From the NCBI GenBank assembly GCA_040219295.1, contig JAVJST010000011.1, forward strand, positions 1-64,000: a stretch of 64,000 nt of DNA, read 5' to 3'. The notes below the pieces were generated by a model, which saw nothing but the letters and a program-made list of their open reading frames with translations, did not search any database and was not told the DNA's origin. Source of the DNA: JAVJST01 sp040219295. GTDB lineage: Bacteria > Pseudomonadota > Alphaproteobacteria > Rhodospirillales > Casp-alpha2. The position numbers were made by a program, and so were the translations under genes. Shown in pieces: positions 55,622-63,337 of this stretch (its first letter is position 1; each line of letters begins with the position of its first letter).

Positions 55622-56332
55622 ATGCATTTCCCCGACCCCCTGCAGCGCGGCACGCTGGTGAAGCGTTACAAGCGCTTCCTGACCGACGTGAAACTCGACA
55701 ACGGCGAGATCGTCGTTGCCCATTGCGCCAACCCAGGCTCAATGCTGAGCGTCAATGAGCCCGGTTCCGAAGTCTGGTTGTCGCCTGCCCGAAATCCGGA
55801 ACGCAAGCTCCGCTGGTCGTGGGAACTGGTCAAGGTTGGCGATGGTCTGGTCGGCATCAATACGTCCCACCCGAACGGTCTCGTCGAAGACGCCATCACC
55901 GACGGCACCATTGTTGAATTGCAGGGCTACGCAAGTCTTCGCCGCGAGGTGAAGTACGGCAAGAACTCGCGCATCGATATCCTGCTTGAGGACGATGGCA
56001 GGCCATCGTGCTACGTCGAGGTCAAGAACGTCACCATGCGCCGCGATATCGCAGGCGGGCCCGCCGAGTTTCCGGACTCGGTCACCTCGCGCGGCGCCAA
56101 GCACCTTGTCGAGCTTGCCGACATGGTCGCCGAGGGTCATCGCGCCGTAATGATGTATCTGGTGCAGCGCGGCGACGCTGATGCCTTCACCATCGCCGAC
56201 GACATTGACCCGGACTACGCGGCCGGTTTGAAGACCGCGGTGAAGGCGGGGGTCGAGGTTCTGTGCTACGCCTGCGACGTCACGCCGGAATCAGTCCGTG
56301 TAACGCACCGCATTGATCGGATCGAAATCTAG
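55622..56332 (+). CDS. sfsA: DNA/RNA nuclease SfsA family protein
   Basis: A 236-residue protein of the sugar-fermentation-stimulation family, now placed with nucleases of the restriction-endonuclease fold. Conserved parts: LVKRYKRFLTDV near the start (OB-like domain), HCANPGSM, SHPNGLVEDAI, and the nuclease core SRIDILLEDDGRPSCYVEVKNVTM with its Asp, Glu and Lys (ExK). FPDSVTSRGAKHL follows. Nucleotides 55614-55621 separate it from the methyltransferase stop. map follows after 15 bases, an association common in Alphaproteobacteria. Confidence 0.94.
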   Translation: MHFPDPLQRGTLVKRYKRFLTDVKLDNGEIVVAHCANPGSMLSVNEPGSEVWLSPARNPERKLRWSWELVKVGDGLVGINTSHPNGLVEDAITDGTIVELQGYASLRREVKYGKNSRIDILLEDDGRPSCYVEVKNVTMRRDIAGGPAEFPDSVTSRGAKHLVELADMVAEGHRAVMMYLVQRGDADAFTIADDIDPDYAAGLKTAVKAGVEVLCYACDVTPESVRVTHRIDRIEI

Positions 56333-56347
56333 AGCTATATCCAAGCC

Positions 56348-57151
56348 ATGCTTGCACCCTACGATCAGAAACAAATCAAGATTCACACGGCCGAGGAATT
56401 CGACGGCATGCGCCGCGCCGGAAAGCTTGCGGCGGAAACCCTCGACATGATCACAGAGCACGTGGTGCCAGGTGTCACGACCGGCAAGCTCGACGATCTA
56501 TGCCACGCGTTCATCCTCGATCACGGCGCGATTCCGGCGCCGCTCGGCTACCGCGGCTTCCCGAAATCGATCTGCACATCGGTCAACCATGTGGTCTGTC
56601 ACGGTATTCCGGGTGACAAGGTCCTGCGTGAAGGCGACATGATCAATATCGACGTCACTGTCATCGTCGATGGCTGGCACGGCGACACCAGCCGGATGTA
56701 TTTCGCCGGCAGCCCGAAGGTGAAGGCCGCCAAGCTGGTCGACGCGACCTTCACCGCCATGTGGGAAGGCATCAACGTCGTCAGGCCGGGCGCCACCACC
56801 GGTGATATTGGCCACGCCATCCAGAGCTTCGCCGAGGACCTGAAGTACGGCGTCGTGCGCGACTTCTGCGGCCACGGTCTCGGCCGCGTGTTCCACGACC
56901 TGCCGAACATCCTTCACTACGGCAAGCCCGGCGAGGGTTATCGCCTCGAGGAAGGCATGTTCTTCACGATCGAACCGATGATCAATGCCGGCCGGATCGA
57001 CGTGAAGATTCTGGAAGACGGTTGGACCGCGGTGACCCGCGACAAATCACTGTCGGCACAGTTCGAGCACTCGATCGCGGTGACCGCCGACGGTTTCGAG
57101 GTCTTCACGCTTTCGCCGAGAGGTCTCGACAAGCCACCCTACGGCGTCTGA
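56348..57151 (+). CDS. map: Type I methionine aminopeptidase
   Basis: Removes the initiator Met from nascent proteins using two metal ions. 267 residues, type I. The five metal ligands occur in their expected context: DVTVIVDGWHGDTSRMYFAG (first Asp and second Asp), FCGHGLGRVFHDLPN (His), FFTIEPMI (Glu), and the last Glu in AQFEHSIAVT. CTSVNHVVCHGIP is the strand entering the active site. Same strand as sfsA and probably transcribed with it. It ends tail to tail with the GST gene. Confidence 0.97.
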   Translation: MLAPYDQKQIKIHTAEEFDGMRRAGKLAAETLDMITEHVVPGVTTGKLDDLCHAFILDHGAIPAPLGYRGFPKSICTSVNHVVCHGIPGDKVLREGDMINIDVTVIVDGWHGDTSRMYFAGSPKVKAAKLVDATFTAMWEGINVVRPGATTGDIGHAIQSFAEDLKYGVVRDFCGHGLGRVFHDLPNILHYGKPGEGYRLEEGMFFTIEPMINAGRIDVKILEDGWTAVTRDKSLSAQFEHSIAVTADGFEVFTLSPRGLDKPPYGV

Positions 57152-57154
57152 CCC

Positions 57155-57772
57155 CTACTTTTCTGCCGGAAACGCCGTCGCGACCGACGAAGGCCGCGTC
57201 GCCATGCGTTCACACCATGCCGCCAGTTTCGGCCGCTCGGCAATCATCGGCCGGCCGGTTTTCGACAGTCGAAAATACGCCAGCACCGGCCAAGCCCAGC
57301 AATCCGCCAGCGAGAACGTGGCGCCAGCCATGAAGGGGCCCGCCATCAGATCCTCGAGGACGTTGAGGACGCGGGCTGCAGCCGTCATGCGCTCAGGCGG
57401 CACCCTGTCGCCGTCCTCAGCCTCGCGCACGTAAACGTGCCAGACCAGCCGGCGGTATGCATAGTTATCGACGATACGCATGATCTGGCGCATGCGGGCG
57501 CGGGCTCTTGCCTCCCCCGGCACCAGGTCGGCGCCCGTGACGGCGACGATGTAGTCGACGATGGCGTCCGTCTCGTAGACCTCGAATCCTTCATGCTCGA
57601 GTAGCGGAATTTTTTGAAATGGATGGCGATCGAGATAACCGTCCGGTGGCCCCGCCGCGGCGAAAATGTCGACCGGTTCGAGCCGGTACGTCGTACCGGC
57701 CTCTTCCAGCACGAGTCGTGAAATGCGTGTGTAGACGCTGAAGTTCGCGCCAAAAAGGATGAAATTCGCCAT
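57155..57772 (-). CDS. Glutathione S-transferase family protein
   Basis: A 205-residue two-domain GST. The thioredoxin-like N-terminal domain (1-80) contains the glutathione pocket, with FQKIPLLEHEGFEVYETDAIVDYI giving the cis-Pro and the acidic-Asp/Ser-like turn that contacts the tripeptide. The helical C-terminal domain (about 90-205) carries FSLADCWAWPVLAYF, the N-capping box region of GSTs. The residue at the catalytic position near the N-terminus (SVYTRI) is Ser or Tyr, so its class is open. Substrate unknown. Confidence 0.9.
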   Translation of the reverse strand: MANFILFGANFSVYTRISRLVLEEAGTTYRLEPVDIFAAAGPPDGYLDRHPFQKIPLLEHEGFEVYETDAIVDYIVAVTGADLVPGEARARARMRQIMRIVDNYAYRRLVWHVYVREAEDGDRVPPERMTAAARVLNVLEDLMAGPFMAGATFSLADCWAWPVLAYFRLSKTGRPMIAERPKLAAWCERMATRPSSVATAFPAEK

Positions 57773-57816
57773 AGCCCATCATCTGTTGTGCGCGTTGGCT
57801 TGTCGAGTGAAGTAAG

Positions 57817-58527
57817 ATGAAACTAAGCTTCAGCATGACCGTCGACGAAGCGAGAAAATCCGATCGCGCCGGCCACCGGGCCCGGCTCCGTGACCGATTC
57901 ATGAAAGGCGGCCGAGACGGGTTGCCCGACTACGAACTGCTTGAGCTTCTGTTGTTCCACGCGATCCCGAGGCGCGATACGAAAAGCCTGGCCAAGGCCC
58001 TGTTACGCCGTTTCGGCACATTCGCCGGTGTCATCGGTGCATCGCCTGAGGAACTGCGTGAGGTGAACGGGGTTGGAGACAGTGTCGTTGTGACCCTGAA
58101 AGCCGTCGACGCGGCCACTTTGCGCGTTATCAGGGAAGACGTGATGGGCCGGCCGGTCCTGAACAACTGGCAGCGCCTGATGGAGTATTGCCGGGCGCAA
58201 CTGGGCCGCAACAAGATCGAAAGCTTTCGCGTCCTGTTCCTGAACCGGAAGAACGAACTCATCGCCGACGAGGAACAGCAGCACGGCACCATCGACCACA
58301 CGCCGGTCTATCCACGCGAGGTCGTCAAGCGGGCCCTGGAACTGCACGCTGCGGCAATCATCATGGTGCACAATCACCCGAGCGGCAGCCCGAAGCCGAG
58401 CCGCGCCGATATCGAGATGACCAACGAGGTTCGCGAAATCGCCGAGAAACTGGGTATCGTGCTCCACGACCACGTCGTCGTCGCCCGTGCCGGTGCAACC
58501 TCATTCAAGGAGGCAGGGCTGTTGTGA
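57817..58527 (+). CDS. radC: RadC-family (JAB/MPN) DNA repair-associated protein
   Basis: A 236-residue protein with an N-terminal helix-hairpin-helix DNA-binding part (PEELREVNGVGDSVVVTL, about 70-90) and a C-terminal JAB metalloprotease-like domain whose motif MVHNHPSGSPKPSRADIEMT gives the two His and the Asp zinc ligands, with the upstream Glu in NRKNELIADEEQ. The historical link to DNA repair is weak; the JAB domain is intact. A free-standing gene divergent from GST, followed by the cysteine dioxygenase gene. Confidence 0.94.
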   Translation: MKLSFSMTVDEARKSDRAGHRARLRDRFMKGGRDGLPDYELLELLLFHAIPRRDTKSLAKALLRRFGTFAGVIGASPEELREVNGVGDSVVVTLKAVDAATLRVIREDVMGRPVLNNWQRLMEYCRAQLGRNKIESFRVLFLNRKNELIADEEQQHGTIDHTPVYPREVVKRALELHAAAIIMVHNHPSGSPKPSRADIEMTNEVREIAEKLGIVLHDHVVVARAGATSFKEAGLL

Positions 58528-58606
58528 ACCGGAGAAATGGCCTAACCTCGACAGTCGATCTGATCGGCCCTACCGACAACACATGGCCATTTGACGGAGC
58601 CCGCCG

Positions 58607-59173
58607 ATGAACGACGCCCTCAATCAGTTCATCGACCATTGCCGTGCGGCCGCCTCGACGGGCGGCGATGCCGCGTCATGCGTCGATGCGATCCTGCCCC
58701 TGATGCGTGATCTGCTGACAGGCCCGCTCGACTTCATTACGGACGAGCACCGGCGAAGCGACCCTGACCACTACGCGCGAAACGCCATCTACCTGTCCGA
58801 CGACGACGCAATATCGTTGTTCTCGCTTGTATGGCGGCCCGGACAATGGACGCCGGTTCACGATCACGGGACTTGGGGCGTCGTCGGCATTGCCGAGGGC
58901 CTGCTAGAAGAACGCGCCTATCAACGCACCGACGAAGCCGGCAACGCCGTCGCCGGTCTGTCACTGGCGCGTGGCGGTTCCGTCCTGTTGCCGCCAGGTG
59001 CCGTAACGTCGTTCGTTCCCAACCCCGACCATATCCACAAGACGGGTGTCGCGGACGATCAGGAGCCGTGCCTGAGTCTGCATCTTTACGGCCGGGTGCT
59101 GAGCGATTTTCATGTCTATGACGTTGACGCGGGAACTCGTAAGCTGATCCAAGTTGCTCATTTCAAGAGCTGA
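58607..59173 (+). CDS. Cysteine dioxygenase-family thiol dioxygenase
   Basis: A 188-residue cupin with a mononuclear iron site: His85 and His87 in PVHDHGTWG and His142 in NPDHIH. It fits the CDO type that oxidises cysteine or a related thiol to the sulfinate. The Arg that selects cysteine is not obvious to me, so 3-mercaptopropionate or another thiol is possible. The gene precedes the class II amidotransferase by 18 bases, on the same strand, which suggests a shared thiol pathway. Confidence 0.88.
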   Translation: MNDALNQFIDHCRAAASTGGDAASCVDAILPLMRDLLTGPLDFITDEHRRSDPDHYARNAIYLSDDDAISLFSLVWRPGQWTPVHDHGTWGVVGIAEGLLEERAYQRTDEAGNAVAGLSLARGGSVLLPPGAVTSFVPNPDHIHKTGVADDQEPCLSLHLYGRVLSDFHVYDVDAGTRKLIQVAHFKS

Positions 59174-59191
59174 TTCTGGGAGACGCCGGCC

Positions 59192-60013
59192 ATGTGCCGC
59201 TGGGTTGCATACGCCGGACCGCCGGTATTCCTCGACAGTCTGATCTTCGAGCCGGAACACTCGCTAATCCACCAGAGCCGGGAGGCACGTCAGAGCAAGT
59301 CGGCAATCAACGCCGACGGCTTCGGCGTCGGCTGGTATGCTTCCCGGTCGGAGCCAGGCATATTCAAGGATATCCAGCCGGCCTGGAACGACGAGAATCT
59401 GAAGAACCTGGCGAACCAGATCTCATCGCCACTGTTTTTTGCGCATGTGCGCGCGTCGACCGGCACGGCGGCGTCGCGCTCCAACTGCCATCCTTTCCGA
59501 CACGGCCGCTGGATGTTCATGCACAACGGCCAGATCGGCGGCCACGAACAGGTCCGCCGCGACCTGCTGCTGAACCTGGCACCGGAGAGTTTTCGCTCCA
59601 TCCGGGGCGGCACCGACAGCGAGCTGATGTTCATGATGATGGTCGACAATGGCCTGGATCGCGACCCGGAAGGCGCGCTTGCAAAGACGGTCGGCACGAT
59701 CTGCGACGTCATGAACCGCGCCAATGTGGTCGAGCCACTGAAACTCACGGTCGCTTTCAGCAACGGTGAGATGATTTACGCCGCGCGTTTCGCAAGCCAT
59801 GGCGAGCCGCCGTCGCTCTACTACAACCTCGGCGTCGAGATCGAGAATGCCCAGGGTCGCGCTCCCTGCGGTGGCGGCGATGCCGTGATGGTCGTTTCCG
59901 AGCCGCTTGATGCGGTCGAAAGTCACTGGGTTGGCGTACAGGAGTCCCACATCATTGTGGCCGGATGCGGTGCCGTGTCGACGCGGCCGTTCGAACCGGT
60001 GTGTGCTGCCTGA
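59192..60013 (+). CDS. Class II glutamine amidotransferase (EgtC-like)
   Basis: A 273-residue Ntn-type amidotransferase whose nucleophile Cys2 follows the initiator Met (MCRWVAYAG). The domain is complete: ADGFGVGWY, FAHVRAST, MHNGQIGG and GGTDSELMF are the active-site patterns. EgtC, in ergothioneine synthesis, hydrolyses a gamma-glutamyl-cysteinyl intermediate, so the family deals with gamma-glutamyl sulfur compounds. No egtB or egtD is seen here. GGGAGA lies before the ATG. Tight spacing after the thiol dioxygenase gene suggests one operon. Confidence 0.9.
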   Translation: MCRWVAYAGPPVFLDSLIFEPEHSLIHQSREARQSKSAINADGFGVGWYASRSEPGIFKDIQPAWNDENLKNLANQISSPLFFAHVRASTGTAASRSNCHPFRHGRWMFMHNGQIGGHEQVRRDLLLNLAPESFRSIRGGTDSELMFMMMVDNGLDRDPEGALAKTVGTICDVMNRANVVEPLKLTVAFSNGEMIYAARFASHGEPPSLYYNLGVEIENAQGRAPCGGGDAVMVVSEPLDAVESHWVGVQESHIIVAGCGAVSTRPFEPVCAA

Positions 60014-60098
60014 CCTACGCTGCCACTGGTCGCCGTATGGCCGACCTGAACACGGCATGATAAGCAGGGGCCACCAAACCGAGCAGCGAGGGAACGAC

Positions 60099-61085
60099 AT
60101 GAAAGCAGTCTGGTACGAAGGATTCGGTGCCGCCGACAAGGTTCTGGTCGAGGGCGAGAAACCCGACCCGGAACCCGCCAGCGGCGAGGTGCTCGTTCGT
60201 ATAGCGGTATCCGGTGTTAATCCGGTCGACACCAAGCGCCGCCAGGGCGGACGCGGTGACATGCCAGGCGAATACGTGATCCCGGGGTTCGACGGTGCCG
60301 GCGTCATCGAGGCCGTCGGCGATGGGGTCAACGCATCCCGTGTCGGCCAGCGGGTCTGGGTCTTTAATGCCCAGTTTGGTCGCAACTTTGGCACCACGGC
60401 GGAGCTTTGCGCCGTACCCGCCGAGCTCGCCGTGCCGATGGCGGACACCGTGCCGTACGACGCCGGCGCGTGCCTCGGCATTCCGGCGTTGACCGCGCAC
60501 CGCTGCCTGTTCGCCGACGGACCGCTCGACGGCCAGATCGTCCTGGTCACCGGCGGCGCCGGCGCAGTCGGCAACTACGCCGTGCAGATGGCGCACATCT
60601 GCGGCGCCCGGGTCATCGCAACCGTGAGCGGCTCCGAGAAGGCGGCGCTCGCATCGGCTGCCGGTGCCGAGCACGTCGTCAACTACCGCACCGAAGACGT
60701 CGCCGAGCGAATCATGGAGATCACCGGCGGCGCCGGCGTCGACCGGGTCGTCGAGGTCGATTTCGCCGCCAATCTCGCGACCAACATCAAGATCCTCAAG
60801 GTCAACGGCGTTATATCGAGCTACGCGTCTGATTCCAACACAACGCCCGCCGTGCCGTTCTACGAGCTCGTCTACAAATGCATTACGGTGCACCACGTCG
60901 TTGTGTTTCTGATGCCGGACTACGCGCGCAAGAAGGCCGTCGCCAATACCGCCGACTGGGTCAACGGCGGGCGGCTCACCCACCACCTCGGTCCCCGCTT
61001 TCCGCTCGTACGCGCGGCAGACGCCCATGCCGCGGTCGAGGGCGGCGCCTTCGGCAAGGTCCTGATCGACGTTCAGTCCCTCTGA
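60099..61085 (+). CDS. Zinc-independent NADPH:quinone reductase (MDR family)
   Basis: A 328-residue medium-chain reductase of the quinone oxidoreductase branch. The catalytic-domain start MKAVWYEGFGAADKVL, the GHE-like region PGFDGAGVIEAVGDGV, and the nucleotide motif GGAGAVGNYAVQMA are present; the structural-zinc cysteines of alcohol dehydrogenases are missing. GAGGGAA precedes the ATG at 60099; the upstream frame is not credible. An SDR gene follows 21 bases later on the same strand, so both may serve one reduction or detoxification route. Confidence 0.92.
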   Translation: MKAVWYEGFGAADKVLVEGEKPDPEPASGEVLVRIAVSGVNPVDTKRRQGGRGDMPGEYVIPGFDGAGVIEAVGDGVNASRVGQRVWVFNAQFGRNFGTTAELCAVPAELAVPMADTVPYDAGACLGIPALTAHRCLFADGPLDGQIVLVTGGAGAVGNYAVQMAHICGARVIATVSGSEKAALASAAGAEHVVNYRTEDVAERIMEITGGAGVDRVVEVDFAANLATNIKILKVNGVISSYASDSNTTPAVPFYELVYKCITVHHVVVFLMPDYARKKAVANTADWVNGGRLTHHLGPRFPLVRAADAHAAVEGGAFGKVLIDVQSL

Positions 61086-61106
61086 GCGCAACCACGGAGC
61101 GCCGCG

Positions 61107-61850
61107 ATGCCGATATCGACGGACATGAAGAGTCAGGCCGCCATCGTCACCGGGGGTGCGCAGGGAATTGGTTACGCGGTGGCCGAAGCCCTGATCGCCG
61201 CAGGCGTCCGGGTTGCGCTCTGGGACAAGTCTGGTGCATCCGATGCGGCGGCGGCGCTCGGCCGTGGCACGCTGGGTATCGACTGCGACTGCGCCGATGA
61301 AGCGGGTGTTGCGGCGGCCCATGCCCAAAGCATCGACTCGCTCGGCGACATCTCGATTGCCGTCGCCAACGCCGGCATCGCCGGCGCCAACAAGCCGCTC
61401 GCCGAGTATGCCATGGTGGAGTGGCAGCGCCAGCTCGACAACAACCTGACCAGCGTGTTCCTGACCTGCCGCGCGGTGACACCGGCGATGGTCGAACGCG
61501 GCTACGGCCGGGTCGTCGTCGTCAGCTCCATCGCCGGTCTCGAGGGCGCGGCCAACAACGCCGCCTACGCTTCTGCCAAGGCCGGCGCCATCGGCCTGAC
61601 CAAGGCGCTTGGCAAGGAGCTCGCGAAAACTGGTGTGCTGGTCAACGGGATCGCGCCGTCGGGCATCGACACACCGCTGCTCAACGACATTACGCCCGAA
61701 TATCTGAAAACGGTCGTCGATAAGATGCCGATCGGACGTCTCGGCAAACCGGCGGAAACCGCAGCGCTCGTCGCCTGGCTCTGTTCGCCGGCGTGTTCGT
61801 TCTCGGCGGGTGCGATCTTCGATAACTCAGGCGGCCGCGCGGACTACTGA
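61107..61850 (+). CDS. Short-chain dehydrogenase/reductase
   Basis: A 247-residue NAD(P)-dependent oxidoreductase of the classical SDR family. GxxxGxG glycines are in TGGAQGIG (about 15-22), ANAGIAG at about 88, the catalytic Ser near 140-141 in VVVVSSIAG, and Tyr154 and Lys158 in YASAKAG. Sequence ends near FDNSGGRADY, typical of the FabG-like group. The ATG lies after ACGGAG. Substrate unknown; the preceding quinone reductase gene may be functionally linked. Confidence 0.93.
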   Translation: MPISTDMKSQAAIVTGGAQGIGYAVAEALIAAGVRVALWDKSGASDAAAALGRGTLGIDCDCADEAGVAAAHAQSIDSLGDISIAVANAGIAGANKPLAEYAMVEWQRQLDNNLTSVFLTCRAVTPAMVERGYGRVVVVSSIAGLEGAANNAAYASAKAGAIGLTKALGKELAKTGVLVNGIAPSGIDTPLLNDITPEYLKTVVDKMPIGRLGKPAETAALVAWLCSPACSFSAGAIFDNSGGRADY

Positions 61851-61982
61851 AGCACCGCGCGGTTGCCCTACGCGCATCATGCGGAAAGTGTGTTATGGTT
61901 GAACACGTACCGCCGGGCGTCGCCAGTCGACGCGGTCGCTGTCGTCGCCCCAAATCGAACAGAAGAATAGCGGGAGGCCATT

Positions 61983-62192
61983 ATGCCAGACAGCGTCTAC
62001 AAGGTTATCGAGATCGTCGGTACCAGCGCGGATTCATGGGAGAAGGCAGCGGAGACGGCGATTTCGCGCGCCAGCAAGTCGCTGCGAGACATTCGCATCG
62101 CCGAGGTCGTCAAGCAGGACGTGCAGATCGAGGACGGCAAGATCGTCCAGTACCGGGTTCGGCTCAACATCTCGTTCCGATTTGCCGACTGA
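61983..62192 (+). CDS. Dodecin
   Basis: A 69-residue protein forming hollow dodecamers that bind flavin (FMN or riboflavin) and buffer it. The whole sequence fits: VYKVIEIVGTSADSWEKAAE at the start, and the beta-strand KIVQYRVRLNISFRF at the end. The Trp in DSWE and the Gln in VQYR, which stack on flavin in dodecins, are present. A strong ribosome site (GGGAGG) precedes the ATG. The 132-base upstream region shows no clear promoter. It is independent of the SDR gene. Confidence 0.95.
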   Translation: MPDSVYKVIEIVGTSADSWEKAAETAISRASKSLRDIRIAEVVKQDVQIEDGKIVQYRVRLNISFRFAD

Positions 62193-62234
62193 GCTCTGGA
62201 CGGCGGCTGCGCACCGGCACGCGATTCAGGATAG

Positions 62235-63290
62235 CTACTCGGCGGCAGCGCGGTGCGGCGTTTTCGTCTCGTAAACCCGAGTCGCCTGCTCGGCGCCGGG
62301 AAAAACATCGTCCAATGTTCGTTCGAGTCCCATGACCTTGAGCACGCCCAACGTCGCATTGGCGACCACGGCAAGACGCGTCGTCGAATTGAGAATCGGT
62401 GGCTGGACCCAGCCGAAGTCTCCCGGCGCTGTGCGGTACTGTCGGTTCATGTTCTCCAGCCGGCCTAGCGAATCATGACCACGATAACGACCCGGCACAC
62501 TCAGGTACTGCCAGTGATTGGCAACCGCACGGGGACCATCGATGACCGACGCCTCGTCCTCGGTTCGCTCGATGAGGCAGCATTCGTCTGGATCGAGACC
62601 GCTCAGGGAGAAGAACGCCGGCATCGCCAGCGGCGTCCCCGACAGGATTTCCTTGGCCTCTGCGTAATCACGGCACTGTTCAAAGACCTGGCGCAACAGG
62701 TGAACGGGCGGTAATGCATCCTCGCGCCACAGGCGTATTCGGTTGACGGCCCAGTCGAACCAGCACGACGGCGTCCATTTGCGCATCGGTGGCTGATTGA
62801 TCGCCGCCGAGAACCGTCCCGGCGCCATCGCCGTCGCGACACCGACGAAACCAGGCCAGGTGACGGCATCGTAAGTGCCTTCTTCGCCCTCGAAGCGGGC
62901 GACGACGACGTCACGTCCGAGCCCGTCGAGCGGCCAGTCCAAAGTCCGAAGCATACGGTTGCCGTCGCCTTCCGGGTCCGCCCCCATTGCCGTCGCGCAC
63001 GACCACTCGTAGGACAGGTTGAGCATGAAGATGCCGGTCAGGCCATAGGTGGTTCCGGCGACCGCGTAAAGGTCCTCAAGATAGGGATTGTCGTTGCGCA
63101 CCAGCCAGTACTCGCTGAGCTGGTCGCCGATCGCCAGCATGCCGTGACGGTATTTGCGCGCGCCGTGACGGACGATTTCGCGCAGCCGCTCCGGCGCCGC
63201 CGCCGCGAGACCTGCCGGTCCCGCCTGTCCGCACTCGATGAGCGGAATGGCGGGGAGAGATGCGGCGTCTGACTGATCGCGTGGGTCCAT
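62235..63290 (-). CDS. Putative Ntn-hydrolase of the acid ceramidase/NAAA/C45 type
   Basis: A 351-residue protein whose core matches N-terminal-nucleophile amidases. In the middle Cys98 in WSCATAMGAD is followed 17 and 20 residues later by Arg115 and Asp118 in MLRTLDW; this spacing is like the catalytic Cys, Arg and Asp of acid ceramidase-type enzymes, which activate by self-cleavage before the Cys. Later TWPGFVGVATAMAPGRFSAAINQPP is the expected beta-strand pair. Substrates of the family are amides of fatty acids, penicillins or bile salts. Which applies here is unknown. Same strand as the EamA gene upstream. Confidence 0.6.
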   Translation of the reverse strand: MDPRDQSDAASLPAIPLIECGQAGPAGLAAAAPERLREIVRHGARKYRHGMLAIGDQLSEYWLVRNDNPYLEDLYAVAGTTYGLTGIFMLNLSYEWSCATAMGADPEGDGNRMLRTLDWPLDGLGRDVVVARFEGEEGTYDAVTWPGFVGVATAMAPGRFSAAINQPPMRKWTPSCWFDWAVNRIRLWREDALPPVHLLRQVFEQCRDYAEAKEILSGTPLAMPAFFSLSGLDPDECCLIERTEDEASVIDGPRAVANHWQYLSVPGRYRGHDSLGRLENMNRQYRTAPGDFGWVQPPILNSTTRLAVVANATLGVLKVMGLERTLDDVFPGAEQATRVYETKTPHRAAAE

Positions 63291-63337
63291 CGTCTTGCCT
63301 GAGGCTTCCTCGCCAGTCCGGGCGACAGTTTAGCCCG

